Part shown: one piece after another, positions 34,233-42,480 of the stretch
Layout: each line of letters opens with the position of its first letter
Numbering within the stretch: position 1 is the first letter of the stretch
From: Paenibacillus algicola
GTDB taxonomy: Bacteria > Bacillota > Bacilli > Paenibacillales > Paenibacillaceae
DNA length: 64,000 nucleotides
Direction: 5' to 3'
NCBI RefSeq assembly: GCF_005577435.1
Contig: NZ_CP040396.1
Coordinates: forward strand, 447,501-511,500
Notes under the pieces: generated by a model
What the model was told of the DNA's origin: nothing
Seen by the model: only the letters and a program-made list of their open reading frames with translations
Databases searched by the model: none
Made by a program: the position numbers and the translations under genes

Positions 34233-34384
34233 CTCTGGCGGCGGCAGCAATGCAGGTGTCAGAGACTGAAGCTAACGCTGCGGAGGGGTCATAGAGGTAC
34301 ATTTGAGACGTTCCGCCGGAAGGAGTATACTGTATAGGCGGCAATTGCCTGCCGAATCCAACTTGCCTTTAGGAGGAATTGACT

Positions 34385-35224
34385 ATGACTCATCCGGAGC
34401 ATCCTGTTTTGAATGAAGGGCCTACGCTGCGTGACGGCGTTCAGATGCCGTGGCTGGGCCTCGGCGTATACAAGAGTAAGGAAGGCGAAGAAGTCATCCA
34501 CGCGGTAAAGTCTGCCATTGCGGCCGGTTACCGCAGCATTGATACTGCGGCCATTTATGGCAATGAAGAAGGGGTAGGACAGGCCATTCGCGAATGCGGC
34601 GTGCCGCGCGAGGAGCTGTTCATTACCACCAAGGTATGGAATGATGATCAGGGGTATGAAGCGACTCTTCGGGCTTGTGAAACCAGTCTGAAGAAGCTGG
34701 GGCTGGATTATGTAGACCTGTACCTGATCCACTGGCCGGGGAAAGATAAGTACAAGGAAACCTGGAAGGCGCTCATCCATCTGCAGGAGCAGGGATTGGT
34801 GCGTTCGATCGGGGTCAGCAATTTCCAGATTCATCACCTTCGGGATATTATCGAGGATTCCGGTGTCGTACCGACCGTAAACCAGGTTGAGCTGCACCCG
34901 CTGAACAGCCAGAAGGAGCTGCTTCAATATTGCCAGGAGCAGGGCATTGTGCTGGAAGCCTGGAGCCCGCTGATGCAGGGTCACCTGGATCATCCGGTCA
35001 TTACCGAGCTGGCTGCAAAATACAGCAAGACTCCGGCTCAGATCATTCTGCGCTGGGATCTCCAGCATGGCATTATCGTTATTCCCAAATCCGTGAAGGA
35101 GCACCGGATTCGGGAGAACGGAGATATTTTTGATTTCGAGCTGTCGGCAGAGGATCTGGCACAGCTGGACAGCCTGAACGAGAACAAGCGCTTTGGTCCG
35201 AACCCGGACGAATTCCTGTTCTAA
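34385..35224 (+). CDS. Aldo/keto reductase (YvgN-like)
   Basis: A 279-residue NADPH-dependent aldehyde/ketone reductase with a TIM barrel. The catalytic tetrad is visible: Asp and Tyr in SIDTAAIYGNE, Lys in FITTKVWND and His in LYLIHWPG. VIPKSVKEHRI binds the NADPH phosphate. Closest in layout to B. subtilis YvgN and YtbE, glyoxal and methylglyoxal reductases. ATG 34385 has AGGAGG at good spacing; the TTG at 34379 is too close. Single gene with a terminator after it. Confidence 0.93.
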   Translation: MTHPEHPVLNEGPTLRDGVQMPWLGLGVYKSKEGEEVIHAVKSAIAAGYRSIDTAAIYGNEEGVGQAIRECGVPREELFITTKVWNDDQGYEATLRACETSLKKLGLDYVDLYLIHWPGKDKYKETWKALIHLQEQGLVRSIGVSNFQIHHLRDIIEDSGVVPTVNQVELHPLNSQKELLQYCQEQGIVLEAWSPLMQGHLDHPVITELAAKYSKTPAQIILRWDLQHGIIVIPKSVKEHRIRENGDIFDFELSAEDLAQLDSLNENKRFGPNPDEFLF

Positions 35225-35271
35225 GCAAGATCTGATCAAGATCTAAGCAAGAGAAGAAGTGTAGCAAGAAG

Positions 35272-35307
35272 AGAGGCCTTGCGGGGAAGTCCGCAAGGCC
35301 TCTTTTT
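35272..35307. terminator. Bidirectional intrinsic terminator
   Basis: A 13-bp perfect stem AGAGGCCTTGCGG with its complement, then five T, lying between the convergent aldo/keto reductase and MFS genes. Confidence 0.88.
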
Positions 35308-35336
35308 GTCGTATTCATTGCGCCTGTGTCCATCTA

Positions 35337-36845
35337 CTATGAGCCGGACATGGCCGGCTTCTTGTTCACCTGAACCCGTTCCTTCCCCATCATAAGCACG
35401 AAGAATACGGCCAGTCCTGCGGGAACCAGCGCCCAGGCAAAGGCCTGGGTGATGGAGTCGGCCAGCAGACCAGTCACGAGCTCCCGAGCCTCCGGCGGCA
35501 GCTGCTGGAGCGCCTCAGTGCTCGGTGTAAACTCTGAATCGATCGGCAGGCTGCCCGGGGCTTGGGAAGCGGTATCCGCCAGGCGGTTCGTCAGGGCATT
35601 GCGCTGGATAATGCCGAACACTGTAATGCCGACCGTCATCCCGAGCGAGCGCAGGAACGAGTTGGTTGAAGTGGCAGCTCCCCGCTGACGCGCTTCAAAA
35701 TTGTGAATCGACGCAATACTGAGCACGGAGAAGGAGAAGCCCACACCGAAGCCTGTCAGGATCATATAAACCGTGAGCCAGCCCCGCGGCGTGTCCGGCG
35801 ACAGCGTGCTTAATGCAAAGAGGCCGGTGACAAAACAGATGACCGAGAGGATCATAATGTTGCGGAAGGTAGTCTTGGTCGTCAGCAGTCCGCCGATCTG
35901 ACTTCCGGCTACACTGCCCAGCATCATCGGCATCAGCATCAAGCCGGAGTCGGTCGCAGAGCCTCCATAAACCCCGGCGATAAAGATCGGGATATAGACG
36001 GTGGCGACGATAAAGCCTGCACCATAACAGAGCGCGACAGCATTGCTGGCGGCAAACAGACGCTTGCGGAACATGTTGAAGGAAATGATCGGCTCACTCG
36101 CCCGCTTCTCTGCCCAGATAAATAGAAAGAAGAGCAGCAGAAAGCCCCCGAACAGGCTCAGGATCTGAATAGAGTCCCATGCATAAGCCTGCCCTCCCAG
36201 CTCCAGACCGAACATCAGGCAGATGATCGCGCCGACGAGGGTTGCGGCACCGGTCCAGTCGATTTTTTGCTGAACCCGGGACAAGGTTTCCTTATAGAAG
36301 ACGAGAATGAGCACCAGGGAGATTAGCCCGATGGGGAGATTGACATAAAAGACCCACTCCCAGCCGATGCTGTCTGTAATAAAAGCGCCGAGCAGGGGCC
36401 CCAGAATGCTGGATGTGCCGAAGACAGCGCCGAGCAGTCCCGTCATCCGTCCTCTCTTCTCCGGCGGAAATAAATCGAACACAATCGTAAAGGCAATCGG
36501 CATCAAGGCACTGCCGCCGATACCCTGAATAGCGCGGAAGATGATCAGCTGCATCATACTGTCCGCCAGACCGCACAGCGCCGAGCCGAGCAGGAAAATC
36601 AACAGACCGAATACAAAAAAGCGCTTCCGTCCATACATATCCGACAGTTTCCCGAAGATCGGGGTACCGGCCATGACGGCAACCATGTAGGCCGAGGTGA
36701 CCCATACGATCTGATCAAACCCGCCGAGATCCTCCACAATGGTGTACATGGCCGTCGCTACAATCGTGTTATCCATCGCGGACATCAGAATACCGAGCAG
36801 AAGCGCGGTGACGACCAGCTTGATATGGCTTTGCTGTGCATTCAT
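35337..36845 (-). CDS. MFS drug exporter, DHA2 (EmrB/QacA) type
   Basis: A 14-helix proton-driven exporter of 502 residues. Motif A, GKLSDMYGRKRFFVFG, follows helix 2; the helix 1 segment MSAMDNTIVATAM carries the DHA2-type Asp; motif C, GAVFGTSSILGPLLGAF, is in helix 5. Probably exports amphipathic drugs. It starts at ATG 36845 with AAAGGAGCC upstream. Just before it (36869-36884) a TATATA-GTGG-TATATA repeat could be a repressor site, but no regulator gene is adjacent. Confidence 0.92.
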   Translation of the reverse strand: MNAQQSHIKLVVTALLLGILMSAMDNTIVATAMYTIVEDLGGFDQIVWVTSAYMVAVMAGTPIFGKLSDMYGRKRFFVFGLLIFLLGSALCGLADSMMQLIIFRAIQGIGGSALMPIAFTIVFDLFPPEKRGRMTGLLGAVFGTSSILGPLLGAFITDSIGWEWVFYVNLPIGLISLVLILVFYKETLSRVQQKIDWTGAATLVGAIICLMFGLELGGQAYAWDSIQILSLFGGFLLLFFLFIWAEKRASEPIISFNMFRKRLFAASNAVALCYGAGFIVATVYIPIFIAGVYGGSATDSGLMLMPMMLGSVAGSQIGGLLTTKTTFRNIMILSVICFVTGLFALSTLSPDTPRGWLTVYMILTGFGVGFSFSVLSIASIHNFEARQRGAATSTNSFLRSLGMTVGITVFGIIQRNALTNRLADTASQAPGSLPIDSEFTPSTEALQQLPPEARELVTGLLADSITQAFAWALVPAGLAVFFVLMMGKERVQVNKKPAMSGS

Positions 36846-36992
36846 TCGTTACGGCTCCTTTTTGTATGTATATAGTGGTATATAAAGCAACGTGCTGTCT
36901 CTATTTTAGCCCTTCCAGGATAAGCATGGCAAGACGAACAGGAAAAACAGGAAAACGCTGGGGCGAAGGGGAGGTTGCTGCTTGGCGCCAGC

Positions 36993-37026
36993 TAAACTAA
37001 AGAGCCAGAGGCGGCTGGCCTCTGGC
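36993..37026 (-). terminator. Intrinsic terminator of the helicase gene
   Basis: On the minus strand GCCAGAGGC and GCCTCTGGC form a 9-bp stem followed by TCTTTAGTTT. It lies about 40 bp beyond the helicase stop. Confidence 0.65.
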
Positions 37027-37065
37027 TTGGGATGCATCAGTGCGGGATGTTCGGCAAGGCGAGGG

Positions 37066-39492
37066 CTAGCCTGGCGGGCGCCTGCCGGCGGCAGGTGCCT
37101 GCTTCATGCCCGCTTGCATGGGCGCGCCGCACAGCGGGCAGGCCTTGCTGCCAGCGGGGACCGCCGCGCTGCTCGGGCCCGCCGGGTGGTCCATGCGCTG
37201 CCAGCCACGGCAGCCGGCCCCGCTGCACACCCACGCGCGGACCGGCTCGGCCGGCGCCCGCTGCGGGGTCACCGGCGCCGTGCTTGCTTGCGCCGCGCCG
37301 CGGCCTGCTGGCTTCGCGCCGCGCCGCCCGGCAGCGGGGGCCGCGGCGTCCGTGCGCTGCAGCGCCCAGCGCCTGCCCGCACCGTCGCTGGCAGCCGGGC
37401 CGCCGCTGCCAGTGCGTCCATCCCCGCTCTCCGGCTGCGCCTTGATGTGGAAGACGCTCTGAAGAAAGCGCGATACCTCCATCTTCCGTCCCCGGTAGTA
37501 GCCCGGCGAGCTGATGATCAGCTCATCACGGGCGCGGGTGACGGCAACATAAGCAAGCCGCCGCTCCTCTTCCAGCGCCTCGTCGCCCTTCTGCTCCCGG
37601 GCCGTGAGCGGGCGGCTGTCGTCGCGCTGTGCAGCCTGCAGGGCGGAGGTGTGCGGCAGAATGCCGTCAGACGCGCCGATCAGGCAGACCACCGGAAACT
37701 CCAGCCCCTTGGACTTGTGAATGGTCATGAGCTTGATGGCGTCGGCATGCTCATCCTTTTTGCGGTGCATCATGTCCCCGTGAACCTCAATCAATGCATC
37801 GACGAAGGCAAGGAAGGAGGGAATATCCTTGAACCGCTTGGCGGACGCCTCCAGCTCATCCAGTCCCTCCTGGATGAATTCCTTATGCAGCGTCAGATCC
37901 TTGCCCCGGTCGGCTTCCATAAATTTGTCGTAGAACCGCACCCGGATCTCCCGAATCGCTTCTGCCGGCTCCATGAGCTTCAGAGATTTAATCAGCTTCG
38001 ACCGCTCCCGAACCTGCTCTATCTGAAAATCCTTCAAGCCGGGGAAGGTGAGCAGATGGGAGAGGGGACCTTTTTTGGGGCGGGGGGTGTCCTGCTGCAG
38101 GATATGCTCCATCCCTCTCTCCCGGTTGATATACAGCGTTGGCAAAATCCCGCCCAGCGCCTGGAAATTGCGACGATCGAGCGACAGCCTCAGATGCTCC
38201 ATCACCGGCTTCACCATCCACTGCTCATAGAACAGATCGTTCTGCTCATAGTGGATAAACGGAAGTCCCGCCAGCACCAGCTGCTCGAATATGGCCCGGC
38301 TGTTATGCGAGGTCCGGTACAGGATACAGTAATCCCCGTATGGTCTGCGGTTCTCATTTACGGACTCCTGGATCGAGCTCAGCAGGAGCGAGGCCTCCTC
38401 ATCCGGATCATTGGGGCGGAGGTAGAGCGGGACCTGATCGCTTTTTCGGGTGGATTGCAGTGTTTTGGGGCGCCGAAGTTGGTTGTGCTGGATGATCTCA
38501 TTGCCCAGCCCCACAATGCTCGACAGCGAGCGGTAATTGATGTCCAGGGTAATGACCCTGGCACCGGGAAAGGCTTGGTCAAAGTGAAGAATAAACTCAT
38601 GCCGGGCGCCGTTGAAGCTGTAAATGGTCTGATCGTCATCTCCCACCACCATGAGATTGCGATGAGGCTTCACAAGCATTCGGATAAGCTCATAGGGCAG
38701 CAGGCCGGTATCCTGGAATTCATCGACCATGACGTAACGGAAGCGGCGTTGCAGTGAATGCAGCAGGGGCTGATCGTTCTGTAGAAGGCGGTGGGCCCAG
38801 ACAAGAATATCGTCAAAATCCATCTGGCCATGCTCTTCCTTCCACGTCTCATATCTGGCAAAAACCTGCCGGGTCTCCACCTCTGCCGGGGTGCTGGCCG
38901 GAAGCTCGTCCAGTCCTGCCATGTTCAGGCGATAGGCGGACCACAGCGATAACAGCGTCTCGGCCTCATAGCGGTCCGCAAGGCCCATCTCCCGCAAAAT
39001 CCGCTTCACGATGAATTGCTGATGCCTGGTATTGCTCAGAATTTCCTGCCGGTAGCCGCGCGTGCGCAAAATGTACAGGAAAAACGAATGAAAGGTCCGG
39101 GCTGTTACCTGCTCGGCCTCCCGATTACGAATGCCCGGCAGTGCCCGAATCCGCTCCTTCATTTCGGCTGCAGCCTTGGAGGAGAATGTGACCAGCAAGA
39201 TGGAGCCGGGGTCTGCTCCGCCGGCAGCAATGAGATGCCCGGAGCGGCTGACCAGCACGGACGTCTTGCCGGAGCCCGCTCCGGCCAGCGTCAGCAGCGG
39301 GCCTTCTCCGTGGCGTACCGCTTGAATCTGCGCTGCATTCAGGAACAGCCCCTGCTCCTCCAGGCCGCGGAAGAAGGGAGCATCCCGGTCTGTACTGCGC
39401 ACCAGCTCGCGGCTGCTGCGGGAGGAGGTCAGCCCTGCAAAGGGAAGGTCACGCCGCTGACTGCCGAAGGGTCGTTTAAAGAAATGAGTCAT
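37066..39492 (-). CDS. UvrD/Rep-type superfamily 1 DNA helicase with C-terminal zinc ribbon
   Basis: A 3'-5' DNA helicase of 808 residues. Motifs in order: Q-motif LNAAQIQAVRHGEGPLL, Walker A LAGAGSGKT, motif Ia VTFSSKAAAEM, Walker B MVDEFQDT, motif III GDDDQTIYSFNGA, motif IV INYRS, motif V TIHKSKGLEFPVV and motif VI VAVTRARDEL. After about residue 650 comes a very GC-rich, Ala/Gly/Arg/Pro-rich linker of about 100 residues and then a zinc ribbon (C756-x4-C761 and C785-x2-C788) of the same pattern as the YdjO-like protein at 28692. It starts at ATG 39492 after AGGTGATT. It differs from PcrA in the tail. A large spurious frame lies opposite. Confidence 0.92.
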   Translation of the reverse strand: MTHFFKRPFGSQRRDLPFAGLTSSRSSRELVRSTDRDAPFFRGLEEQGLFLNAAQIQAVRHGEGPLLTLAGAGSGKTSVLVSRSGHLIAAGGADPGSILLVTFSSKAAAEMKERIRALPGIRNREAEQVTARTFHSFFLYILRTRGYRQEILSNTRHQQFIVKRILREMGLADRYEAETLLSLWSAYRLNMAGLDELPASTPAEVETRQVFARYETWKEEHGQMDFDDILVWAHRLLQNDQPLLHSLQRRFRYVMVDEFQDTGLLPYELIRMLVKPHRNLMVVGDDDQTIYSFNGARHEFILHFDQAFPGARVITLDINYRSLSSIVGLGNEIIQHNQLRRPKTLQSTRKSDQVPLYLRPNDPDEEASLLLSSIQESVNENRRPYGDYCILYRTSHNSRAIFEQLVLAGLPFIHYEQNDLFYEQWMVKPVMEHLRLSLDRRNFQALGGILPTLYINRERGMEHILQQDTPRPKKGPLSHLLTFPGLKDFQIEQVRERSKLIKSLKLMEPAEAIREIRVRFYDKFMEADRGKDLTLHKEFIQEGLDELEASAKRFKDIPSFLAFVDALIEVHGDMMHRKKDEHADAIKLMTIHKSKGLEFPVVCLIGASDGILPHTSALQAAQRDDSRPLTAREQKGDEALEEERRLAYVAVTRARDELIISSPGYYRGRKMEVSRFLQSVFHIKAQPESGDGRTGSGGPAASDGAGRRWALQRTDAAAPAAGRRGAKPAGRGAAQASTAPVTPQRAPAEPVRAWVCSGAGCRGWQRMDHPAGPSSAAVPAGSKACPLCGAPMQAGMKQAPAAGRRPPG

Positions 39493-39637
39493 ATGTGAAT
39501 CACCTGTCATTGTAATTTAAAAACAGCCCTCCCAGTGTACCGGAATTGCAGCGGACTGGCAAAGGAAATTGCTGATGTCTTGCAAGGAAGACCGTGACGG
39601 GAAGCCTGCACCAATAGACTAATAGACCAATAGCATA

Positions 39638-39687
39638 AAGAAAAGAGCTGCCCTCAGGATTTTGTGGTCCTGGCGGTGCAGCTCTTA
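39638..39687 (-). terminator. Intrinsic terminator of the aldo/keto reductase gene
   Basis: On the minus strand AGAGCTGC and GCAGCTCT pair around a long loop and are followed by TTTCTTTATG. It lies just past the stop at 39705. Confidence 0.65.
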
Positions 39688-39704
39688 ACGGTACGGGATG
39701 CCGC

Positions 39705-40688
39705 TTATGGCAAAGCTTTGCCGCGCGCACTTACGTACAGGGAATACCATTCCTCCCGCGTCAGCTCAACCAGCTCCGCACCGCCGCAGGCGCGGATTCG
39801 GTCCGGATTACGGGTGCCGATCACCGGCTGGATGCCCGCCGGATGCTTCATCAGCCAGGCCAGAAGCACGGCTTCCGGGGATGCCTCCTTCTCTTGAGCC
39901 AGGCGCTGGATCAGCGCAGCCGTTTCTTGAATATCCTCGGGCAGCTGCTCCACAGCTCGTCCGGTGTACAAGCCTCTGGCAAGAGAGCCCCAGGCCTGGA
40001 TCTGGATGTTGTTCTGCTGACAGTATTCCAGCGTGCCCGCCGGGAACGTATGGTTCTGAAAAGCCTCCTGGTTGACATGAACGCCTGCATCCAGCCAGCC
40101 CAGATGCTGCAGACTCATCTGCAGCTGATTAACGATGAATGGCTCCTTCGTATAGGCCTGCAGCAGTGAAATCTGGCCGGCATGCATATTGGAGACGCCA
40201 AAATGACGAACCTTGCCGGATGCCTTCAAATCCTCCAGCGCTTCCGCGACCTCGGAAGGGTCCATCAGCGGGTCAGGACGGTGCAGCAGCAGCAGGTCCA
40301 GGTATTCAATGCCAAGCCGTTTTAACGAGCCGTCCACACTATGAATGATATGCTCCTTGGAGAAGTCATAGCGCCCTGGCACCCCGTTCTGCTCCGCAAA
40401 ACGGATTCCGCACTTGCTCTGAATAATCATGCTCTCCCGAAGCTCGGGACGTTCCTTCAGGACCTGGCCGAACACTTCTTCGGCCTTGCCGCGCGTATAG
40501 ATGTCCGCATGGTCATACATGTTGATTCCTACCGCCAAAGCGGCATCCACGGCTTCATGGGCTTCTTTGAGATGTAAAGACGTAATCGGGCTTTCGTCCC
40601 AATCTCCGCCAAGCCCCATGCATCCCAGCACGAGACGGCTTGCCGGCACATTCCGGCGGTTTAAAGGCATAATGCTCATATCATTCAT
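39705..40688 (-). CDS. Aldo/keto reductase (YdhF-like)
   Basis: A 327-residue NADPH-dependent oxidoreductase of the group containing E. coli YdhF. Catalytic residues are Asp and Tyr-equivalent in INMYDHADIYTRGKAE, Lys in IIQSKCGIRF and His in LLLLHRPDPLMDPSE. GTRNPDRIRACGGAELVELT is the cofactor-binding end. It starts at ATG 40688 after GGGAGGTT. Stands alone between the helicase and a membrane protein gene. Substrate unknown. Confidence 0.92.
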   Translation of the reverse strand: MNDMSIMPLNRRNVPASRLVLGCMGLGGDWDESPITSLHLKEAHEAVDAALAVGINMYDHADIYTRGKAEEVFGQVLKERPELRESMIIQSKCGIRFAEQNGVPGRYDFSKEHIIHSVDGSLKRLGIEYLDLLLLHRPDPLMDPSEVAEALEDLKASGKVRHFGVSNMHAGQISLLQAYTKEPFIVNQLQMSLQHLGWLDAGVHVNQEAFQNHTFPAGTLEYCQQNNIQIQAWGSLARGLYTGRAVEQLPEDIQETAALIQRLAQEKEASPEAVLLAWLMKHPAGIQPVIGTRNPDRIRACGGAELVELTREEWYSLYVSARGKALP

Positions 40689-40770
40689 AACCTCCCATAG
40701 ATATCATTGTTAGCTGTGAGGCACATGCATTTCTACGTGATGCTACAGTACCAAGACAGCGGGTCTCCCG

Positions 40771-40796
40771 GGCACGGCTGCGAGCGAAGCCGTGCC
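40771..40796 (-). other. Stem-loop directly after stop codon
   Basis: GGCACGGCT pairs with AGCCGTGCC across an 8-base loop right at the end of the membrane-protein gene. No T-run follows on either strand, so terminator function is uncertain. Confidence 0.45.
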
Positions 40797-41951
40797 TTAC
40801 CGGCTGCGCTCCAGACTACGGAGCAGACTGGTCTTATGTCCATAAATGACGGCTTTATTAGTCAGGAACGCCGTATATAGCAGAATAAATACGCCGTACG
40901 GAAAGCCGGTCCCGTCAATGCTGGGAACTGCCGCTTCGGCGGCGATGAAGTAGCCCAGCGTCAGCAGAACCGGAAGCTGGCGCTTGAGCCGGTATTTCCA
41001 TACAGACCAGATCAGGCCGACCACACCGGCATATAGCAGCACCAGCCGTACGAAGTCGAGCGCGGACTGCACAACCCGCCGGGTGTCAGGGTCAGCGAAG
41101 CGGCCTGCGTACCGTGTGGACAGACCTCCAAAGACACTGCGGAACAGATACACCAGCGGATTCCCTTCAATAAACCGGGCTTCCAGCCATAGTGGTGCGA
41201 GATTCCAGGGACCTGGGAGATACATCAGCTTCTGAAATCGCGGCAGGCTAAGCCACCATGGCGACAGCACAAGGATATAGCCGCCGGCGATCAGGAGCGT
41301 ACCCCATAGTATGTATCTCATCGGACTTTTGTAAATATACCACAGGATCAGAAATACCCCGGGATACAGCAGTGCTTGCAGATTGAAGCAGGCAACGGCG
41401 GCGGTCAGTACGCCGGCGGCTGCATACCAGGCTAGCTGCCTCAGCTCTAATGCAGCAATTACTGAGCATACGAGCAGCAGCATCAGTGTCTGCATGGTCA
41501 TATCCGGCAGAATGAGCCGGGCGAGACCGTAGGCAGGCCAGTACAAGGCGTAGATAATAGCAGCGAGCAGTGCAGTCGTGGTGTTGAACATGTACCTTGC
41601 CAGCACGAATACCAGATAGACAGAAACGGCATGCAGGATACATTGGATGATCCGGTATGCGGTAAAGGCGGTGTCTTCCTCCCCGAACAGCTGGATCAGG
41701 GCGAAGATCATTAACGGAACCCCTGGCATGACGCCGGAAACGGCGCTGGAGCCGTCTCCGGCTCCGTCACGGCTGATCAGCAGGGCGCTGGTCATATACT
41801 GCTGTTCCATTTCAATCACAGCCGCTCTCGGGTTCTTGGAATCTCCGGCTGCAACAAGCAGGCATGACAATAGAAACACAATGACAATGAGCCCCAGGAG
41901 CACTTTGCGGTTCAGGCGGTTCAAGGACCAGATGGAAAACAAATTGTCCAC
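40797..41951 (-). CDS. Multi-spanning membrane protein, GT-C/ArnT-like
   Basis: A polytopic protein of 384 residues with about ten hydrophobic segments. It resembles the membrane part of lipid-linked-sugar glycosyltransferases (ArnT/PMT, GT39). An extracytoplasmic loop with acidic residues (VIEMEQQYMTSAL) follows helix 1, and helices such as IIQCILHAVSVYLVFVLARY and LLAAIIYALYWPAYG follow in the usual pattern. It is shorter than full enzymes (about 500), with no large C-terminal domain. The start is uncertain: GTG 41951 or TTG 41942, the latter having GGAG at better spacing. Function assignment is tentative. Confidence 0.65.
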   Translation of the reverse strand: MDNLFSIWSLNRLNRKVLLGLIVIVFLLSCLLVAAGDSKNPRAAVIEMEQQYMTSALLISRDGAGDGSSAVSGVMPGVPLMIFALIQLFGEEDTAFTAYRIIQCILHAVSVYLVFVLARYMFNTTTALLAAIIYALYWPAYGLARLILPDMTMQTLMLLLVCSVIAALELRQLAWYAAAGVLTAAVACFNLQALLYPGVFLILWYIYKSPMRYILWGTLLIAGGYILVLSPWWLSLPRFQKLMYLPGPWNLAPLWLEARFIEGNPLVYLFRSVFGGLSTRYAGRFADPDTRRVVQSALDFVRLVLLYAGVVGLIWSVWKYRLKRQLPVLLTLGYFIAAEAAVPSIDGTGFPYGVFILLYTAFLTNKAVIYGHKTSLLRSLERSR

Positions 41952-42065
41952 TCCATTTTTATCATATTCGTTCTATCTCTTATCTTAATGAAACGGGAGC
42001 GGGAAAGAAAGTCCGGCTTTCCTCTCCTTCTAAATTTCAGGCGCTCCAGCCCCATAGCGCGGCGT

Positions 42066-42092
42066 AAAAAAAGGCTCCGTAAACACGGAGCC
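42066..42092 (-). terminator. Intrinsic terminator
   Basis: On the minus strand GGCTCCGT/ACGGAGCC with a four-base loop is followed by seven T. It ends the small acidic-protein gene at 42166. Confidence 0.88.
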
Positions 42093-42165
42093 GCTGCTAA
42101 AATGCTAGTCATATGAGAAGCCAAAGAGTAGGGGCTGATCCTGCCGGACAGCTTCCCGGCTGTTT

Positions 42166-42396
42166 CTAGAAGCCGCTGTGATATTTGTCCTCACTGGAGG
42201 AGCTGTCTTTGGAGGTCCCGTCCTTGCGTTTCTCTTCCTGCTTCTCCAGGTTCAGGTCCTCCATAGGGATCGAGTCCACGGTTTCTTCGCTTTTGAACTT
42301 GTCAAACAGGCTCTCCTTCTCTGTCGGATATTGCTCGGCATGGTCGGTATGACCCGGTCCGTGATCCAGAGGAAGGTTTTTATTAGATTGTGGCAT
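42166..42396 (-). CDS. Small hydrophilic protein, 76 residues
   Basis: A short, highly charged protein without hydrophobic or Cys content: MPQSNKNLPLDHGPGHTDHA at the start, then an acidic stretch and a Ser-rich end (SKDSSSSEDKYHSGF). It looks intrinsically disordered. ATG 42396 is preceded by GAGGTGATTTCC, and a strong terminator follows. The longer frame from 42456 has no site. No family recognised; such proteins in Bacillales are often stress- or spore-related, but nothing here proves that. Confidence 0.75.
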   Translation of the reverse strand: MPQSNKNLPLDHGPGHTDHAEQYPTEKESLFDKFKSEETVDSIPMEDLNLEKQEEKRKDGTSKDSSSSEDKYHSGF

Positions 42397-42480
42397 GGAA
42401 ATCACCTCGTTTAGTTTGATACTCCTTTTTACCTGTTTTGGAGGAGAATCAAACATAACGGGGAAACCCTTCGGGTCCTG

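Noticed and set aside
36982..38757. 591-codon open frame on the plus strand
   Set aside because: Opposite the helicase in GC-rich DNA; the helicase motifs on the minus strand are decisive.
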